A stretch of 64,000 bases of DNA from Omphiscola glabra. Lineage: Eukaryota; Mollusca; Gastropoda; Lymnaeidae. Every line of letters starts with the position of its first letter. Positions within the stretch are counted from its first letter, which is position 1. Below are positions 52,301-58,300 of this stretch, piece by piece. Under the pieces are notes generated by a model. The model made no database searches. It saw only the letters and a program-made list of their open reading frames with translations, and was not told where the DNA came from. The DNA lies in NCBI GenBank assembly GCA_964017045.1, contig OZ024809.1, positions 3,956,512-4,020,511 on the forward strand. Reading direction: 5' to 3'. A program made the position numbers and the translations under genes.

Positions 52301-55300
52301 TTAGGAGAGAGAGATTTACGTGAGTTTCGGGGTAGGATTTGCGAGCGTGTGAGTGTGAGTGTGGGTGTGGGTATGGGTGTGAGTATGGGTGTGAGTGTGG
52401 GTATGGGTGTGAGTGTGGGTATGGGTGTGAGTGTGGGTATGGGTGTGAGTGTGGCTGTGTGGGTATGGGTGTGAGTGTGGGTATGGGTGTGAATGTGGGT
52501 ATGGGTGTAAGTGTGGGTATGGGTGTGGGTATGGGTCTGGGTATGGGTGTGAGTGTGGGTATGGGTGACAACATTCTAATCAAGGGTCTTTTTAACACGC
52601 TGTTTGTGTTCTATATATATCTCGAGATTTTAGCATTGAGAACAGCAGCCCCAGCATACCATGAGTGGAATGCTAACATAAGTGGAATGTTAACATAAGT
52701 GGAATGTTACCATAAGTGGAAGGTTAACAATGCGCCCCCCCCCCACCCCAACAAACAAAAACTCAGTTAAAGAGTGCATTAAGTTTTATATGTGATGACA
52801 TAATCTGCTCCAATTCCGAAGATCTTTCGCCTCACTTGTCCACACATGTTTATCGTGCGACATATTTATTTTTTTAATATTACTTTTGTTTTATTGTTAT
52901 TATTGGCCTGCTTGTTTTTCGTATTGAAATAAATCTGGTAACTTTGCACAGGAATGACACGAGTGTGTCCGTCGTCGGTGCGTTTAGCTGTACCAAACGA
53001 ATATTGGAATCGCCTTTGTTGGATGGCGACCTTAAACAAGTCCCGTTCAAATAATCAATGAGCCACCCAAGTACGGCGCCACGATTTCCAGAGGCACGTG
53101 TTAGCTGCCGTATACCACACCACACGAGCAGGCGAGATGCCAGGGCCTGGGAATTTACAGGGGGGAATCTCTCACACTGTGTAGACGGACCGTTACAGCC
53201 GGTGTTATTCGAACTTTTGAGTACACTGTAAACAGTGGCGTAGCGAGCTTAACTCGCGCCCGGGGCACAATACCTTTTTAGCGCCCCCCCCCTATTCGAA
53301 AACCATACAATATTATATGTAAAATATACCATTTGGCGCTCCTTTGTGAATAGCGCATGCCCCCCTTGCCCTCCTCGCTACGCAACTGACTGCAAATTTG
53401 GGTAATCGCCATAGTGACATACTTGTCAATAATAAAAAGAAGCTAAAAAGCCTTACAACGCTTACGCAAATTGTTTCTTTAAAATTATATTGGATATAGT
53501 TCTTGTATGTAAAATGCCCTTACAAACTTACATCGGATGATATTAATGTATTTTTATATATAAATATACAAACTCGTGGGACAAACATGTGATCATTTTT
53601 GCGACACCCCAGCACACCGCTGTGTATAACGACACGCCAGCAACTCCACAGCGTATCACAACACCCTAGCAACACCAGTGTATCACGACACCCCAGCAAC
53701 AGTACAGTGCACCACGTCACCCCAGAAACCCCAAAGTGTATCACAACACCCCAGCAACACCAGTGTATCATGACACCCCAGCAACACTACAGTGTACCAC
53801 GACACCCAAGCAACACAACAGTGTACCACGACACCCCAACAACACTACAGTGTATCACGACACCCCAGCAACACCATAGCGTATCACGACACCCCAAGGA
53901 ACTTTACAGAGTATCACGACACCCCAGCAACACCGCGGTGTACCACGACACCCCAGCAACACCAGTGTATCACGACACCTCAGCACCGCCGAAGTGTATC
54001 ACGACACCCCAGCAACACCAAAGTGTATTACAACACCCCAGCAACACCAGTGTACCCCGACACCCCAGCAACACCAGTGTATTGCAACACAAGTGTATTA
54101 CAACACCCCCAGCAACACCAGTGTATCACAACACCCCAGCAACGCCAGTGTATCACAACACCCCAGCAACACCAGTGTATCACGACACCCCAGCAACACC
54201 AGTGTATCACGACACCCCAGCAACACCAGTGTATCACGACACCCAGCAACACCAAAGTGTACCACGACACCCCAGCAACACCAGTGTACCACGACACCCC
54301 AGCAACACCAGTGTACCACGACACCCCAGCAACACCAGTGTATCACGACAGCCCAGCAACGCCGAAGTGTATCACGACACCCCAGCAACACCAAAGTGTA
54401 TTACAACACCCCAGCAACACCAGTGTACCACGACACCCCAGCAACACCAGTGTATTACAACACCCCCAGCAACACCAGTGTATCACAACATCCCAGCATC
54501 GCCAGTGTATCAACAACACCCCAGCAACACCAGTGTATCACGACACCCAGCAACACCAGTGTATCACGACACCCCAGCAACACCAAGTGTATTACGACAC
54601 CCCAGCAACACCAGTGTATCACGACACCCAGCAACACCAGTGTATCACGACACCCCAGCAACACCAAGTGTATTACAACACCCCAGCAACACCAGTGTAT
54701 CACGACACCCCAGCAACGTCGAAGTGTACCGGTGTACATGTCTTTGAAAAACACTTCATTAAATGAACGAATACAATTTATAGCTTAACATCGGAGCAGT
54801 TGTTGTTAGTCACTGGTAGAAGAACAGGGTAGAAGCATTGTCGTAGGGTCCCTGGACGCGGGTTTTAGAAACATTCCAATCATAAGAGGGTGAGGGGGCT
54901 CAGGCAGTGTGACGTTACTGAACTGACGCATGCAATCATTACCCAGGGGCAGTAGCAGATGGAGAAATGGAAATATGATGGAGAGAGCAGATTTCTTTTT
55001 GAACGCATTATTTTCTTTTACTAAAAAGTGTAGTGCGTTCAAAAAGAAACTTGACGAACATTTTAACGTCTGAACTGAAAAAAAGATTCGACCAAATTTC
55101 CGTTCGATCCGATTTCCGTCGATCAATTTTCCGTCGACGAAATTTCTTTCGATCAAATTTCCCGTAACCGAATGGCATACCTACCAACGTCTGTGTACCT
55201 CGCATACAGCAATTAAGTCAGTACATGGTCATGAATAGCATACCTACCAACATCTGTGTACCTCACATACAGCAATGAAGTGAAGTCAGTACATGGTCAT

Positions 55301-58300
55301 GAATGGCATACCTACCAACGTCTGCTGCTTGGATTTTGCTTAATATCAATGAGCACTAACAACTTCACGGTTGTAAATATGTTGCGCAAACTGCCTCGGT
55401 CAAATATGAAAGAACACTGGTCACAGCCCATATTCACTGTATTGCACCACAATCTTATATTTTCTTTGATCATAATTTGCCTTAAAAAACGCAGAGGTCC
55501 ATGTCAGCAAACCAGAGTCACCTTATTTCGGAAATTCCCGCCAGACGAACACTTCTAGCCAAAAATGGAAACGGCAAAATACTATTTGACCTTTGGCGCA
55601 GGATTTCCACCAATTATCTGCTCACATCGTCACAAATATATTTGAACTGGGATTTCCCCCACACACTCAAGTCTTATTGGAAATGGAGCATATGCCGACC
55701 ACTTCATTAATTTCGAATAAAGACAAAAATGAGTGAACTTTAACCTATGGCAGTGGTCTGCAAATCGAGGCTGGCGCTTTAGCTGTTTTAAAAGAAAGGG
55801 GCAGACGGTAGTCCTAAACAAATGAACATAAAACAAGGAAATTCGGTACTACAATGGGCTTTTTTCCCTATACAGTATTTGCCCATGGCCCATACTGTGC
55901 AAAACTAGGGGTGATATACATTTCTAAAGACTTTAGTTTAAACTAAATGGAGTATTTTGTGTAGTGGCTGACTTTAGTTTAAATTAAATGGAGTATTTTG
56001 TGTAGTGGCTGACTTTAGTTAAAATTAAATGGAGTATTTTGTGTGGTGGCGTAACTAGGTTTTTGCCACCCCCTTCACTTCAACAGGACAAAAAATGCTG
56101 CAGTTGGCCGAAAATGCCACCCTTCAAAAAACAATAAAAATTGTAAACACCACTTGGGCCTGAGCGTCCCTTTCTATACCAATCTCCCATCAAACTAGTA
56201 GAAGTATCAAAAGTATTACGTATTCATTACATCAGGGCTCTCTTTGCTTTCAAAGCAACCCGTTTCCATAACAACCAATTCATTGCAAATAAAAATCATA
56301 CATTTTACATTATAAAGGTGATAAAACAGCTGTTCTTTATTACATAAATGTATTTTATTTTAATGTCACGATTATGTCTCTTTTGCTAATATTTTTATGT
56401 ACAGCGCGATGAGCATAGCCCTAAGCTGGGGTACGGCGCTATATAAGACAACTAAAAATAATAATAATAATTCACACAAATAAAAAGGGGGGGGCGATTG
56501 TGGAGTACCGTAAAACATTTTTTTTTTAAATTTTAAGGCGGTCAGATCTGGATAGATCCATTTAAAGTTTAAATTTTAAACGGTAAACATGCGTCTTGGG
56601 GTAGGCCCAAACTGAAACCAATGAAACAATAAGATGTAAATAAAATCTACGTCAAAAATGCGTGGCATAAAGAAGATAATCCGATAATGGATTTTTAGTT
56701 TAATGAACGACTGTAACCTTTAGTCCCGCGTTTCTTCCGATGCAGAAAGCTACAACATAAAATTCATGTTCTAATTTTTTTTTTCTTTTTAAATTTTAGA
56801 TTTGATTCTTGTTACTCTTTTGACAGATTTGATTGTAATGCCCGGGGGGGGGGGGGGGGGGAGGGCAATGTTAAGCCAATGACATATTTATAGCTGTAAC
56901 AATATATATGATCAGACAGAATTAGGTTTCTTAATCGTTAGAAATTAAACCTAATAAGTTTATCATGAACATCTATTTAGGAACGTACTCAAATAATTTT
57001 TCATTTGTTTTAAAAACAAACTACTTACAAAAAAACTAACTGTACATGGGTATAATTTTTTTATTAAAGGTTTTGTAACATAAAAATTTTAATGATAACG
57101 AAGTGACTGAAGTTGCTGTTGCACTTCACCTCTATGGTATTCTACAAAATGGATGTTTGAAAAGACACTGTCCACAACTTTATAGGTATTTTTTAAAAAT
57201 AGCGCCCCCCCCCCCCCCCCAACTTCTTCTCTAAAAAAACTGCTCCAAATGCTAATTCAGCAAATTATTAAAGTTTCTGATTAGGTGATAATTTTCAGCT
57301 GCTCTTGATAAAATTCTACATATTAACACTAAAGAAATGAAGAAAAAAAACAAAAACAAAAAACATTAAAATTTAAATAATAATAAAAATAACGTTTTAT
57401 AGCTTTAAAACGTTTATTCCCGATGTCTTTGTTCTATTAAAAATTATTTATACAATTGGATAAGAGAAAAAAGCATACCTAGTGATGATAATAGACTTGA
57501 ATTATAAAATGCAGTCAGGGCCGACCCTAACAATTGCGGGGCCCTATGGGAAACGGATTGCTTGGGGCCCAGTCTGGGTAGGAATAAGGATAATAAGTGA
57601 AAATTAAGATTTTGTATTAGAAAATATATTCGGGGCGGGGCCTATGAAAGTGCGAGGCCCACTGTGGCCGCACAGGTTGCAGTGGACTAAGGCCGGCCCT
57701 GAATGCAGTGTTGTAGATGTAAAGAAAGATGTTTTGAAAAACCCACCCACTTTTATCAATAACGCCGGTTTTTTTTTAATTATTTTTTTTAAAAATCAAA
57801 TAATAACTAACTTTATTAAACAACCATCATCTTTTAGTATTTTATATTTTAATGAGAACTAGGCCTACTAGGCCTCGGCATATTGCTCTTCTCGAATAAA
57901 AAGAGACTGAGTCAAATAAACAAATCGATAGGAGGTGGCAGTCATCATGACACATGTCAACATGTTCGTCATACGTTTAATTTAAAAACTGTTAACAAAT
58001 GGTAACTGGAGATGGCGGCATGGAATTTTCTTTAGTAAGGCGTAAGGCAACTTTGCTTTGTATACACACAAACATTTTATCCCCGAGCAGTTCCTTTATT
58101 CTTTGTCATGAAATCATTGCTATATCTATGTCAAAGAAACATAAACGTTCGCTGCCAGATAGAATTCAATGGGGACAAATCGTTGCACAGTCTTCATGTG
58201 CGTCCTTGAATTCCAAGACGACATTATGAAAGCCGCACGCTGATTGGTCGGTCAGAGTCTGAAGAATACTATTTTTAGTTGAACTTGACCCAAAACGAAA

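Noticed and set aside
53599..54788. Open frames of 382, 324 and 264 codons as protein genes
   Set aside because: They are the three frames of one 27-bp minisatellite inside a tim intron; composition is pure repeat, with no start context and no splice signals.
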